Under the pieces are notes generated by a model. That model ran no database searches, was not told the origin of the DNA, and saw only the letters and a program-made list of their open reading frames with translations. Of a stretch of DNA of 59,106 bases, positions 42,303-50,730 are shown piece after piece (the first letter of the stretch is position 1; the number at the start of each line of letters is the position of its first letter). A program made the position numbers and the translations under genes. Source of the stretch: Bacillus solitudinis (lineage in GTDB: Bacteria > Bacillota > Bacilli > Bacillales > Bacillaceae_D); the NCBI RefSeq assembly GCF_002797395.1, contig NZ_KZ454943.1:4011722-4070827 (forward strand), read 5' to 3'.

Positions 42303-42350
42303 AATACGAACGGGTGCGTTTCTGGCACAGGTAGGAACGCTTTTTTTTAC
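42303..42350 (+). repeat. Repeat-family hairpin copy
   Basis: ACGAACGGGTGCGTTTCTGG, then a loop and GGAACGC followed by eight T. The AACGGGTGCGTT lead matches the repeat family and the stem GCGTTTC / GGAACGC differs from other copies while still pairing. Confidence 0.7.
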
Positions 42351-42433
42351 TAACGGAGCACGATAATACAATAAGAAATACCGATAGAAATTAGTTATTT
42401 ATGTTAAATTCAAATGTATTTCACAGTGAGAGA

Positions 42434-42538
42434 ATGGAGTGCTATGGATGTAAATATTTAGATGAGAAAGAAGAAATAACGTTCATTATTGGTGAATGGG
42501 AAGATTATGAAGAGAGTCTAATTCTAAAAAGAGAATAA
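42434..42538 (+). CDS. Very small hypothetical peptide
   Basis: 34 codons: MECYGCKYLDEKEEITFIIG then EWEDYEESLILKRE. A GTGAGAG precedes the ATG. It is acidic and includes a C-x-x-C pair. It could be a genuine small protein or the 3' end of a lost gene. It is followed by a full repeat copy. Confidence 0.3.
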   Translation: MECYGCKYLDEKEEITFIIGEWEDYEESLILKRE

Positions 42539-42562
42539 GTTCCTCAATTAATAATTTTTTTA

Positions 42563-42645
42563 TTAAGCTAATTGGGAGCATTCCTTCAAGATGGAATGCT
42601 TTTTCTATGTTGATAAATGGAAAGTTAATGTTAAACGAAAGATGC
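42563..42645 (+). repeat. Dispersed repeat copy with hairpin and second box
   Basis: TTAAGCTAATTGGGAGCATT leads into a hairpin GCATTCC / GGAATGC, T run, then GGAAAGTTAATGTTAAACGA. The stem is fully paired here although other copies have GGGATGC on the right side, an example of covariation. Confidence 0.85.
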
Positions 42646-42829
42646 ACATTACTTTAAGAAGGAATACATAATAAAACAATAGCCGAATTAAACTAACTAC
42701 CAAAAGATTAGTGGAGGTAGTTTTAACAGTAATGTTGTTATGGCTTAAGAAAATGTTACTTATGCATACTCTTGGAGATGGGATTTTACTGAGAGGCAGA
42801 TTAGATAAACAAAGTAACAACTGCATAAG

Positions 42830-43261
42830 TTACTGGAGTAATTGTCTTAACTCTTCAGCATGTCTACGATTACTATTAATAACGTCCTCGACAATTCTTT
42901 TACTTTCTAGGTCTAAGTCTCCCTTGGCTACCTCCTCTGAGTAATGAATACCATAATTATCTACCCCTTTTAAAGCATCTTCAATAATATCCTTTGTATT
43001 TTCAGAAAGCATCAGATTATGCATAAAGCTGTGCATTCTTCCAGATATGCCTTCACTATTAGCAGGAACGCCCTCTAAATCTTGGATTCGTTGAGCCAGT
43101 TTTTGAGCATTCTGTTTAACCTCCTGTTGCATAGATTGAAACTTTTGTTTTAATTCAGTATTATCTAGCTTTTGAATATGGTGGTCTAGAGCACGTATCC
43201 CCATGTATGTCCCTCTTAATAAAGTATTTAATTCTTCAATAACAATTTCGTCGCTTTTCAT
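42830..43261 (-). CDS. DUF2383 ferritin-like protein
   Basis: 143 residues, all helical, forming a four-helix bundle of the DUF2383 type: EELNTLLRGTYMGIRALDHH at the N-terminus, then conserved HSFMHNLML and a C-terminal EDVINSNRRHAEELRQLL. Acidic and His residues at bundle positions (E9, H26-H27, H135) could bind metal as in ferritin-like proteins. Family members are found in spore formers and have no proven activity. The start follows AAAGGATGTG. Confidence 0.82.
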   Translation of the reverse strand: MKSDEIVIEELNTLLRGTYMGIRALDHHIQKLDNTELKQKFQSMQQEVKQNAQKLAQRIQDLEGVPANSEGISGRMHSFMHNLMLSENTKDIIEDALKGVDNYGIHYSEEVAKGDLDLESKRIVEDVINSNRRHAEELRQLLQ

Positions 43262-43359
43262 AAACTCACATCCTTTTTCTTATTATCATGATTTTAGTTT
43301 TTAATTATTCAAATCAATCCTTCAAGGAGTGGAACCGTCTCAGACTGGTGAAAAAGTAT

Positions 43360-43555
43360 TATTTCATTTACGAAATAAATTCCCAGATGGAACAGATAGT
43401 ACCTTTTTAGACTTACCATCTCTATATTTAGTTCTTTGAATCAAAAGTTCCGATCTTTCACTGATTCCAAACCGTCCCTGTTCTTCTCCCTTCACCTCAA
43501 AAATAGCCCCTTTCAAAGTAAAATATGGGTTCTTTTTTAAGTTATATGATAGCGT
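43360..43555 (-). pseudogene. Orphan C-terminal protein fragment
   Basis: A minus-strand frame without a start reads KKNPYFTLKGAIFEVKGEEQ, then GRFGISERSELLIQRTKYRD and a short basic tail before the stop. It has good protein composition but no start or ribosome site, so it is a probable gene remnant of unknown family. Confidence 0.35.
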
Positions 43556-43613
43556 TTACAATTCAGTTATGCCATAAGAAATAGTTAACTAATTCGAAAG
43601 TGGAGGAGAAAAT

Positions 43614-43844
43614 TTGAAACTAGTAACGTATAGCATTGGAACGGACTATCGTTTAGCTGCACAAGAAGACCAAATGATTATTGACTTAAAATTATCAAAA
43701 CAAAGTCATTTGCTACATAGTACAACGATAATATTCAATAGAAAGGATATTCAACAGCAGGTGCATTTCTTTAATATACTCAGTGACAAGCTTTATTTTA
43801 AATTTTTCACTATATATAGCCATAAAAACACCCCCGAAAGTTAG
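43614..43844 (+). pseudogene. N-terminal fragment of a fumarylacetoacetate hydrolase-like gene
   Basis: 76 residues start MKLVTYSIGTDYRLAAQEDQ, then MIIDLKLSKQS. This resembles the short N-terminal domain of FAH-family hydrolases, which usually begin MKLVTF... with a G/L-rich strand pair. After about residue 30 the similarity is lost and the frame stops before a hairpin. AGGAGAAAA precedes the ATG, so the 5' end is original. Most of the roughly 300-residue enzyme is missing. Confidence 0.45.
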
Positions 43845-43868
43845 ATTTTCTACTCTAACTTTCGGGGG
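43831..43868 (-). terminator. Strong hairpin
   Basis: CCCCCGAAAGTTAGA and TCTAACTTTCGGGGG enclose 8 bases, followed on the minus strand by GTGTTTTTATGG. A 15-bp perfect stem, terminating leftward transcription. Confidence 0.8.
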
Positions 43869-44008
43869 TCGGTACCAACTAAAGTGCTGCTCTTTTTGAC
43901 GTAATTAAAAATATTTTCTATAAAGCTCTTGTCTGAGTCGGCTACTTAGCTAACATAAATGCGTGTGGTCTCCGTTTTTTCATGGCAAGTAAACTCTGTA
44001 TGACATCG

Positions 44009-44325
44009 TTAGGTGCTCCATTCACCAATATGGAATCCAGTTGAAAACATAAACTCAAACAGTGCTTTCTCCATGGGCACTTTACAAGCTTCCCTGAGAT
44101 GTTCGATTTCTCTTTCTGTTAGAAACTTTGGGATTCGTTTCTCGACCTTTGGCGCCTTAATCTTAGAAGCTGGGTTTGAAGGAATATGTCCCTCTTTATG
44201 TGACCATCGAAACAAGGAGTGCAAAAAACGGATACGGTGAGCTAAGCTGGAAGGTTTTAAGTGTTCGCTTGATTCAGTTAAATATTCCTTTAGTTGATTG
44301 TTAGATAATGACTCGATGGATACAT
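44009..44325 (-). pseudogene. Tyrosine recombinase (phage/Xer-type integrase) remnant
   Basis: The minus strand reads SLSNNQLKEYLTESSEHLKP, SSLAHRIRFLHSLFRWSHKE, NPASKIKAPKVEKRIPKFLT and FEFMFSTGFHIGE, the end of the SAM-like core-binding domain and the start of the catalytic domain. It has no start and ends before the first catalytic Arg context; the other catalytic residues (H-x-x-R, Y) are absent. The left break is a stop at 44009 and the right break abuts the GC-rich DUF2306 gene. Confidence 0.75.
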
Positions 44326-44327
44326 CA

Positions 44328-45032
44328 TTACGACCGCTTGCGGATAGCCCATTCGGCTACGATAAGGTTAATCACCCAACCCGTACCCATTAATAGAGCT
44401 CCGCTGAGTTCACTAGGTGGGCCAATGATCAATACCCCGGCCAAATGGGTCAGAACCTGGGTACCAGCACCAAGCCCGATCGCATAGCCTCTAATCATCC
44501 ATGCCCGGTGCCGGATCACGTCCCCTCGCAGAATTGCGGCAAAGCCGAGGAGGATGGACACTACCATGGCGGAACCAAACAGGAGCCGCAATACATAAAG
44601 CAACTCACCGGTGCCATCCGCCCAGGGATAGAACAGAGTCATCCACAGCCCTGTAAGCCCGGCCAACAGTCCGCATAAGACCAGGAAGCGTCCGGCTGCA
44701 CGATGCCATCCGGGTCGGCGCCGCCGGAAACCGTTCGAGAACTGGAATGCACCCAGAATGGCATATACACTAACCGTCAAGATATGCAACACCACCGGCA
44801 AGGGCGATGCAAAGAACCGCGCGTTGTCCGGAGTGATTTCCGCGCCGCCCACCAGCTCGGTTATACGCAAGGCCCCTGCGACGATCGGAACGGCACTCAA
44901 CACGAGTAGTGCGGCGATGAGCCACTTTGACGAAACCGCTTTTGCCGGTTCTTGGGTTTTCTGATGCTCAGGTTTCTCATTATGTTGCGGAACATCGGGG
45001 GATTGATTTTCATCGTAGACATTCGTTTTCAT
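44328..45032 (-). CDS. DUF2306 membrane protein, horizontally acquired
   Basis: 234 residues. A charged 35-residue N-terminal tail is followed by seven transmembrane helices of the DUF2306 family, with conserved His in LPVVLHILTVSVYAILGAFQ, WHRAAGRFL and RHRAWMIRGYAIG. The gene is visibly GC-rich with many GCC/CGG/CCG codons against AT-rich neighbours, so recent transfer from a higher-GC donor is likely. AAGGAGCTG precedes the ATG. The family is predicted to be a membrane redox or heme-like protein, but its function is unproven. It lies downstream of an XRE gene on the same strand. Confidence 0.85.
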   Translation of the reverse strand: MKTNVYDENQSPDVPQHNEKPEHQKTQEPAKAVSSKWLIAALLVLSAVPIVAGALRITELVGGAEITPDNARFFASPLPVVLHILTVSVYAILGAFQFSNGFRRRRPGWHRAAGRFLVLCGLLAGLTGLWMTLFYPWADGTGELLYVLRLLFGSAMVVSILLGFAAILRGDVIRHRAWMIRGYAIGLGAGTQVLTHLAGVLIIGPPSELSGALLMGTGWVINLIVAEWAIRKRS

Positions 45033-45114
45033 AATACAGCTCCTTAAACGGATTTACGCAGTACTGTATGCGTTTCAACGTACATTCCAAACAAAACAAA
45101 GAAAATTTTAGTTC

Positions 45115-45339
45115 TTACTTCTTTGTGTTGTCCCCATAAAAGAATACCTCTTCCAAAGGTAAGTTAAAGGCGTTAGCAATACGAAAAGCTAGTTCTAGAG
45201 ATGGGGAGTAATTCCCCTTTTCTAAAGCCACAATGGTTTGTCTTGTTACGCCGGCCTTGTCAGCCAATTGCAGCTGCGTCATTTCATCATGGTTGAAGCG
45301 TAATTTTCTGATATGATTGCCGACAAGATTTTTGCTCAT
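45115..45339 (-). CDS. Small XRE-family regulator
   Basis: 74 residues made of one HTH_3 domain (NHIRKLRFNHDEMTQLQLAD, then KAGVTRQTIVALEKGNYSPS). It belongs to the stand-alone regulator type (YozG-like) that pairs with a multi-helix membrane protein. The membrane-protein gene ends 1 base before the regulator start, so the two form an operon. Palindromic sites upstream of the operon (45811-45844) are probable autoregulatory operators. Confidence 0.87.
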   Translation of the reverse strand: MSKNLVGNHIRKLRFNHDEMTQLQLADKAGVTRQTIVALEKGNYSPSLELAFRIANAFNLPLEEVFFYGDNTKK

Positions 45340-45340
45340 A

Positions 45341-45787
45341 TTAAACTCCTTTCCGATAGTGATAAAGTTTTGTGACAGAACCGGTCACATCTGAGATAAA
45401 TCCGAAAATTATCAGGGTCACGAACATCACCTGTAACGGCTGTTCGATCACCAGCGATCCCATGGCAAGAAGAAAACCAAGAACAAACACAAAGAAGGAA
45501 TTTCGAAATGATCTCAGTTCAATAATTTTATCCATTTCATCTGCAAAGGATGGTTCCTTTTCTCCCGTCGTTATTCGGAAGATGATGTTGAAAACAATGC
45601 TGTTCACGATATGCGCAACAATGGAAACCAACGTCAAGATGAGAACGAAGGAACCCCAAAAACGAAAAGTTTCCGTTGAATCCTGCAAATCATCGGGATA
45701 CTGCGGATACATGTATGCACTATAAGCTCCAAAAATAATGATTGTGCTGATCAGTGATACGATGCTCTTCTTTTCTTGATAGGTCAT
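45341..45787 (-). CDS. Four-helix membrane protein paired with XRE regulator
   Basis: 148 residues with four hydrophobic segments (SIVSLISTIIIFGAYSAYMY, FVLILTLVSIVAHIVNSIVF, FFVFVLGFLLAMGSLVI, VMFVTLIIFGFISDVTG). It resembles the unnamed membrane partners, often 140-190 residues, of small XRE regulators in Firmicutes. AGGAGGTAAAAC precedes the ATG. It may sense membrane stress and modulate the regulator; this is inference. Confidence 0.78.
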   Translation of the reverse strand: MTYQEKKSIVSLISTIIIFGAYSAYMYPQYPDDLQDSTETFRFWGSFVLILTLVSIVAHIVNSIVFNIIFRITTGEKEPSFADEMDKIIELRSFRNSFFVFVLGFLLAMGSLVIEQPLQVMFVTLIIFGFISDVTGSVTKLYHYRKGV

Positions 45788-45810
45788 GTTTTACCTCCTG
45801 TATACTGTTT

Positions 45811-45844
45811 TTTACATAAAGTAAATTTATATATACATAATGTA
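45811..45844. promoter_or_regulatory. Tandem palindromes upstream of the XRE operon
   Basis: TTTACATAAAGTAAA (45811-45825) and TACATAATGTA (45834-45844) are related palindromes 23 bases centre to centre, 24-57 bases before the first start codon. They are good candidate operators for the XRE regulator of this operon. Confidence 0.55.
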
Positions 45845-46052
45845 AAATAAAGTATACACCAAGTCAAGTATAAATTACATAAATAGGCCAGACACAGCCT
45901 AATAGTTATGTGCCAGCCTTCATGGGGACGCAACTGGTTAGAGGTTTAAGACCTCAAAGTATTAGTCTGAAAAATAAAGTATTAGACCGCTTATCTTTAC
46001 TAAGGAGTTGCTGTATTCAGTGTTATTACACATTACTTATTCATGAGAGTTT

Positions 46053-46268
46053 GTGTATTCAAAAACGGTTGATTCTGTAAGAATTGGATATATGGAAACT
46101 GAAGATTTTACTTTAGATATGGGTGCAATGAATTATAGTATTGAATTGGGAGTATCCGAAGAAAATACATCTGCCATTGAATTTTATAGGGCAATTGGGA
46201 TGACAACAAAGAGTAGAAAAATGGAGATTATATTGAACTACCATGAAAATAAAACTTCTGTGAATTAG
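46053..46268 (+). pseudogene. GNAT acetyltransferase, C-terminal fragment
   Basis: The frame ends with YSIELGVSEENTSAIEFYRA, then IGMTTKSRKMEIIL, the last strand-helix unit of a GNAT (N-x-x-A-x-x-F-Y motif). The acetyl-CoA site and N-terminal half are missing and there is no ribosome site. A remnant. Confidence 0.7.
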
Positions 46269-46406
46269 AGAAAAGACTACTAAAGAAGATGTAGCTCATT
46301 CGTTTTAAAAAAAGTGGGGGACCGCCAAATTTATGAAGCTATGGACTACATTGACTGGATTAATAATTAGTATAAACAGTTCCAAACCATTTTCATTCTC
46401 TGTGGT

Positions 46407-46480
46407 GAAGCGCAAATTTTTGCGCTTCCTGGATGGCTAACGGGGGCGATGCTTGAACAGTGAAACGTCGCTTTCCTTAT
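46407..46480 (+). repeat. Palindrome followed by a repeat-family copy
   Basis: GAAGCGCAAA TT TTTGCGCTTC (46407-46428) is a perfect hairpin. It is followed by TGGCTAACGGGGGCGATGCT and a second stem GCGATGCTT / AAACGTCGC, a repeat-family hairpin with its own stem sequence. A further partial copy (CAACTAAAGGGAGCTTTTCT) is near 46612. Confidence 0.65.
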
Positions 46481-46712
46481 TCCACTATTTGGAAGAGTAA
46501 TTGAAGAAGGATTTTTTCTTTTTTATATAGAATCTTTTTCGTTTTATAAAGGTAACAGGTTCGTAGATAGGGGTGGAAGGAAAATGAAATTAGTAATCGA
46601 GTAATTGTTAGTCAACTAAAGGGAGCTTTTCTCGAATTTGTGAATTGAATAATTAAAATTGAAAATAATTGATAGAAATTCTATAAACAACTGAAATTTC
46701 AAAAAAGATTGG

Positions 46713-46751
46713 AAACCGAAAAGTTGGACAAACCAACTTTTCGGTTTTTTT
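46713..46751 (+). terminator. Strong terminator
   Basis: AAACCGAAAAGTTGG and CCAACTTTTCGGTTT flank a 4-base loop and are followed by a T run. The rest of 46269-46898 holds no gene apart from repeat fragments. Confidence 0.85.
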
Positions 46752-46898
46752 ATTGTTCTGCTGGCTCGTTTAGAATGATTTTACTATTTCTAATAGTCGC
46801 ATATAAAAATGTTAAAATATAGCGAATGATAAAAATAATAAAAAGTTTGTAACGAAACGATTATTTTTTAGATATATAGGTTGAAAGGAGGTAGAACA

Positions 46899-47381
46899 TT
46901 GGGAGAGCTTACGGAAGTCTATGAACAATATGCCGATCAAGTCTTTAAATATATAATGGTCCTTTGTCGTAATGTAGACATAGCAGAGGAACTAACACAA
47001 GAGACTTTTTATCAGGCTGTTCGTTCAATCAACACTTATAATGGCGAATGCAAGATGTCAGTTTGGCTTTGCCAAATTGCAAAGTATACATATTATAAGT
47101 ACGTGGATAAACAAGTCAAACAACCTCACTCATCACATCTACTGAACCAATTACCTTCAGTAGAAAACAACCTTATTGAAAGTGAAAATAAAATTGAACT
47201 TTATCGGATGATTCATTTATTAGAGGAACCGTATAAAGAAATTGTTTTACTTCGTATACTAGGCGGCTTAACCTTTAAAGAAATTGGAGAAATACACTTT
47301 AAAAATGAAAATTGGGCAAGGGTAACCTTTTATCGAGCTAAAATAAAATTAAGAGAGCGAGGAAATATGAATGAAGAATGA
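46899..47381 (+). CDS. ECF-type sigma factor
   Basis: 160 residues. Region 2 (YADQVFKYIMVLCRNVDIAE, then ELTQETFYQAVRSI) and region 4 (EEPYKEIVLLRILGGLTFKE, then IGEIHFKNENWARVTFYRAK) are complete, as in extracytoplasmic-function sigma factors. TTG 46899 follows AAAGGAGG; an in-frame TTG at 46881 is less likely. The anti-sigma gene overlaps its 3' end by 11 bases. The upstream TGTAAC near 46849 may be part of an autoregulated ECF promoter, but the -10 is not convincing. Confidence 0.88.
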   Translation: MGELTEVYEQYADQVFKYIMVLCRNVDIAEELTQETFYQAVRSINTYNGECKMSVWLCQIAKYTYYKYVDKQVKQPHSSHLLNQLPSVENNLIESENKIELYRMIHLLEEPYKEIVLLRILGGLTFKEIGEIHFKNENWARVTFYRAKIKLRERGNMNEE

Positions 47382-48225
47382 ATGTTATATTGTGCGTGAT
47401 TTATTACCATCGTATATAGATCAACTATGCAGTGAGGAAAGTTCAAGATTTATAGAGCAACACATCGCCACATGCGAACAATGTGCTGAGCTTCTGAATC
47501 AAATGCGTGTAGAATTTGATATTCAAGAGCAATCGGAAATCCCAGCTCGCATAGAACAAAAAAAACCTTTTCAAAAAATCGCTCATTTTTTCAATGCACA
47601 GAAAAATTTCACGAAATTTTTAAGTATTTTCTTTTGGGTTGCACTCATCGTAACGATTGGATTTTTTATATACTCTTTGAACGTGTTGTCCGAACTTAAT
47701 GATGAGCGAGAAAAGACACAAGTAATTGAACAGCAAAAGCAAGATATTATGGAAAAGACATTCTCCGTATTATCGACACCAGTTACTATAGATGAAATAG
47801 CACTCCAAGCCATTTTCCAAGAATATAGCGGGCAACTGGAGCAATTAGCTGTATTCTCTACTGAAAATATAGATGAAGATGATGTTATATATTTACAAGA
47901 AGGCCCTAAAAATTTCTTTCCAATTGATTATTCACAAGCAGAACTTATTATTGGAGAAAATGGAAAGATTATAGAGACAATCATTCCGAATGATTATGAT
48001 ATAGGAACTGTAGCAATGGCCAATGATCAATGGATTGTACAATATGAATATCAGGAGTCCTATCTTGAAACGATTGAAAATGCACATCAAATTAAACATT
48101 ATGCCCCTTCTAATTGGACAGTCTTTCAGTTACCGATTGTATTTATCATTATTACTGCTTTCATTTTAGGGGGCTGGCTAATTCAAAAACGAATTACAAA
48201 ACCAGTGGAAAACATATTAGACTAA
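47371..48225 (+). CDS. Zinc-finger anti-sigma factor (membrane)
   Basis: 284 residues. The N-terminal cytoplasmic ZAS domain has H-x-x-x-C-x-x-C (HIATCEQC, about 30-37). The first transmembrane helix is about 75-97 (FLSIFFWVALIVTIGFFIYS). An extracellular sensor region of about 150 residues and a second helix near the C-terminus (LPIVFIIITAFILGGWLI) follow. It holds the ECF sigma inactive at the membrane until an envelope signal arrives. The second helix and the long outer region are less common than the one-helix form. The following hairpin (48234-48277) ends the operon. Confidence 0.86.
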   Translation: MKNECYIVRDLLPSYIDQLCSEESSRFIEQHIATCEQCAELLNQMRVEFDIQEQSEIPARIEQKKPFQKIAHFFNAQKNFTKFLSIFFWVALIVTIGFFIYSLNVLSELNDEREKTQVIEQQKQDIMEKTFSVLSTPVTIDEIALQAIFQEYSGQLEQLAVFSTENIDEDDVIYLQEGPKNFFPIDYSQAELIIGENGKIIETIIPNDYDIGTVAMANDQWIVQYEYQESYLETIENAHQIKHYAPSNWTVFQLPIVFIIITAFILGGWLIQKRITKPVENILD

Positions 48226-48233
48226 CTCAAATA

Positions 48234-48280
48234 AAAACAGAGTTAACTTGCAAAATTCGTAGAATTAACTCTGTTTTTTA
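48234..48280 (+). terminator. Terminator of the sigma/anti-sigma operon
   Basis: AAAACAGAGTTAA and TTAACTCTGTTTT with a T run. Confidence 0.85.
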
Positions 48281-48320
48281 TTAATATTTTGTAACTCGAA
48301 TACGTTAAATTACAGTAGAA

Positions 48321-48410
48321 ATTGTGAAATTCTCCGCTTTAACTAAAGGGTGCTGATGTTTAATAAGAAGAACTATTGCAACGCACCAATTAAATTAATA
48401 ATTGGTGCGA
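48321..48410 (+). repeat. Dispersed repeat copy plus hairpin
   Basis: ATTGTGAAATTCTCCGCTTT then AACTAAAGGGTGCTGATGTT, matching the family's first box. About 15 bases on, GCACCAATTA and TAATTGGTGC (48383-48409) form an unrelated hairpin. Confidence 0.7.
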
Positions 48411-48472
48411 TTAGAATATGGGGTGACGTTTACTATATAGAAAAACTCAGTTGAAAGTGGGGAATAAGAAAA

Positions 48473-48658
48473 ATGACGATAACTTACACATCTCCTTTTT
48501 GGTTTTCATTGATAATTGTAATCATCATTATGTTTATAATTAATTACTTAACTCAAGCGTTTATAATGAAAAAAGAAGGTAAAATAATAAGTTGGGGTTT
48601 TACGTTGGTCCTTCTTATTCAAAGTTTAGTTATTACAATAATATTTGAAGTTATATAA
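48473..48658 (+). CDS. Small two-helix membrane protein
   Basis: 61 residues: a first helix FWFSLIIVIIIMFIINYL, a short basic loop (MKKEGK), and a second helix GFTLVLLIQSLVITIIF. GTGGGGAATAAG precedes the ATG at good spacing. No motif or family is recognised. Flanked on both sides by repeat copies as a single-gene unit. Confidence 0.6.
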   Translation: MTITYTSPFWFSLIIVIIIMFIINYLTQAFIMKKEGKIISWGFTLVLLIQSLVITIIFEVI

Positions 48659-48664
48659 GTTATA

Positions 48665-48735
48665 TTATTTCACTTGTTAAACTATCGGGTGCTAGAGTGG
48701 AACAAAGAGTTGTCGATGCGGCAGCTCTTATTGCG
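48665..48735 (+). repeat. Dispersed repeat copy
   Basis: ATTATTTCACTTGTTAAACT, then ATCGGGTGCTAGAGTGGAAC and a hairpin-like AGAGTTGTCGATGCGGCAGCTCT. First box and CTATCGGGTGC match other copies. Confidence 0.7.
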
Positions 48736-48912
48736 TTATAGGTGGAGAATTACTTACTTGAAACCGTTTTATTCAATTAATCTCCTTAAATGAATTTATC
48801 CATTTTAACGAACTGAGTTATTAGGTTAATTCTTAAGATACCCATTTTTTAAAATAGAATTTACATATTGGTTTCGTTGGCGGGAAATATAGCAATTAAA
48901 GGAGGTTTTAGA

Positions 48913-49317
48913 ATGGAAAGAGTTGGTTTCTGGATACGTGCTGTTGCGATGATTATAGATGGGATATTTTTAGGTATTTTGCAAATGATCATTTCCTTCA
49001 TATTTGGTGGTGGATTTAATTTAGAGGGAGCAAATACAGGTTTACCTCTTATACTAAGTATAATTGTCTCCATTCTTTACTATGTTTGGTTTCAAACCAT
49101 TTACAATGGTCAAACTATTGGGAAGAAAATTTTAGGAATAAGAGTAGCAACTTTACATGGCGAGAGAGTAAAAATGGGAAGAATGTTTGTTAGAGAGGTA
49201 TTGGGGAAACTCCTATCATATTTAATTTTATTTGTTGGTTTTTTAATGGCTGCTGGAAAATCAAAACGGGCACTACACGATTATGTAGCGAAAACAATAG
49301 TAATAAGGGCTGAATAA
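48913..49317 (+). CDS. RDD-family membrane protein
   Basis: 134 residues with three transmembrane helices and the RDD-family layout: GFWIRAVAMIIDGIFLGILQ (R ... D) in helix 1, then a later YNGQTIGKKILGIRV segment and a C-terminal KRALHDYVAKT. RDD proteins are small membrane proteins of mostly unknown role, some linked to transport or membrane protein quality control. ATG 48913 follows AAAGGAGG. It lies 48 bases before the M48-ankyrin gene on the same strand, so the two are likely co-transcribed. Confidence 0.85.
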   Translation: MERVGFWIRAVAMIIDGIFLGILQMIISFIFGGGFNLEGANTGLPLILSIIVSILYYVWFQTIYNGQTIGKKILGIRVATLHGERVKMGRMFVREVLGKLLSYLILFVGFLMAAGKSKRALHDYVAKTIVIRAE

Positions 49318-49364
49318 GTTCTTTAATCCTTTTAAAAATGGGTGAAGTGTTAGGAGGAATTCCA

Positions 49365-50651
49365 TTGGATCAAACTAAACCCTTATTGGTTCACAAACAT
49401 GAAAATCTTTTATACGCTTTGTGTATTTTGGTTAGTATCATAATTGTAATTAGCTTTCTTTTTTCTATTATTGGTGCCGTTATCTTATTTGGGGTGGCAC
49501 TTATCTCTTTAATCTCCCATATATTTTCGATGGCTCACATTCAGATAAACGGTGTGTTATTAAGGGATAATCAATTCCCAGGACTTTACAATAAGGTTGA
49601 AGAATTGAGTAGGAAAATGGAATTGAGGCGGGTTCCAGAAGTTTATGTTATTGAATCTGGTGGGATGTTAAACGCATTCGCGACAAAGGTACTTGGTTAT
49701 TTTGGAAAGAACATGATCGTATTATATTCTGATTTTGTTGATATTGCATATGATTCAGATGAGTTTGACATTGATTATGTTATTGCTCATGAACTTTCTC
49801 ATCTTAAAAGAAACCATATTGTTAAAAACCTATTTGTTATTCCTGCTATGTGGATACCATTTATTGGGACAAGCTACTTAAGGATGGCGGAATATACTTG
49901 CGATCGGATGGCGGCTTATTATACGGATCATCCACAAAATGCAATAAACGGTTTGTTGGTTCTTGCAGCTGGAAGACGTTTGTTTAAAGAAGTAAACCTT
50001 GAGGCTTACTTAAATCAATACAATGAAAAAAAAGGTTTGTTGATTACAGTAGCAGAATTACTTTCTACTCATCCTCCTATTCCAAAACGTATTCACGCAA
50101 TTGAAGAATTTATGTTTGAACAACCTAGTGTTTCACTTGTATCAAGAATGAAACAGATGGTAATTGTTATTATTGTATTGTTCTTAATTTTCCCAGCTCT
50201 AGTCGTAGGAATTGGCTTTGCTACGGTAAAAACAATGGAGGAATTTGATTACTGGTTTAGTGAATTTATGTTTGCAGATTACACTCCTTTAATGGAAGCT
50301 AGTATGAACGGAGAAAAAGAAGAGGTTGAGCGATTATTAATTGAAGGGAGCGATCCCAACGAATTAAGCGAATATGGGGAAACTCCTTTGATTACTGCAA
50401 TAGATTTTGAAAACACTGACATTGTTCAACTATTAATTGAATATGGAGCTGATCCTAATCTCAAAGATGAATTTGGATGGATACCACTAAATTCAGCTCT
50501 AATGATGGAAGATTTAGAATCAGTCAAAATACTGTTGGATGCTGGCGCAGATCCATATATAACTGATGCAGAAGGAGACACAGCCATTGATTTAGCATCA
50601 GAATTGGGTCTCACTGAATTTATGACACTATTACAAACGTATGACCAATAA
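49365..50651 (+). CDS. Membrane M48-type zinc peptidase fused to ankyrin repeats
   Basis: 428 residues. The N-terminal hydrophobic hairpin (about 14-58) is followed by a peptidase domain with zinc motif HELSH (142-146), the third ligand region EYTCD (177-181) and the conserved STHPP (234-238), as in HtpX/Ste24-like M48 enzymes. A further transmembrane helix (264-288) precedes about four ankyrin repeats (about 305-425: DYTPLMEAS, GETPLITAI, GWIPLNSAL, GDTAIDLAS). M48 peptidases degrade or process membrane proteins; ankyrin repeats bind protein partners. The fusion is unusual and suggests targeted proteolysis. TTG 49365 is 7 bases after AGGAGG. It follows the RDD gene and ends at a strong terminator. 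Confidence 0.87.
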   Translation: MDQTKPLLVHKHENLLYALCILVSIIIVISFLFSIIGAVILFGVALISLISHIFSMAHIQINGVLLRDNQFPGLYNKVEELSRKMELRRVPEVYVIESGGMLNAFATKVLGYFGKNMIVLYSDFVDIAYDSDEFDIDYVIAHELSHLKRNHIVKNLFVIPAMWIPFIGTSYLRMAEYTCDRMAAYYTDHPQNAINGLLVLAAGRRLFKEVNLEAYLNQYNEKKGLLITVAELLSTHPPIPKRIHAIEEFMFEQPSVSLVSRMKQMVIVIIVLFLIFPALVVGIGFATVKTMEEFDYWFSEFMFADYTPLMEASMNGEKEEVERLLIEGSDPNELSEYGETPLITAIDFENTDIVQLLIEYGADPNLKDEFGWIPLNSALMMEDLESVKILLDAGADPYITDAEGDTAIDLASELGLTEFMTLLQTYDQ

Positions 50652-50662
50652 TGAAAAGTGGG

Positions 50663-50695
50663 AAAAGAACACGGAAGTTCCGTGTTCTTTTCTTT
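50663..50695 (+). terminator. Terminator after the M48-ankyrin gene
   Basis: AAAAGAACACGGAA and TTCCGTGTTCTTTT form a 14-bp stem around one base, followed by CTTTAACC. Confidence 0.8.
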
Positions 50696-50730
50696 AACCT
50701 TTTAAAAGTGTTCATTTTACTGATTAACTC

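Noticed and set aside
42711-42944. Plus-strand frame of 77 codons with a GGAGG ahead
   Set aside because: Most of it overlaps the well-supported DUF2383 gene on the other strand, and the sequence has no family character.
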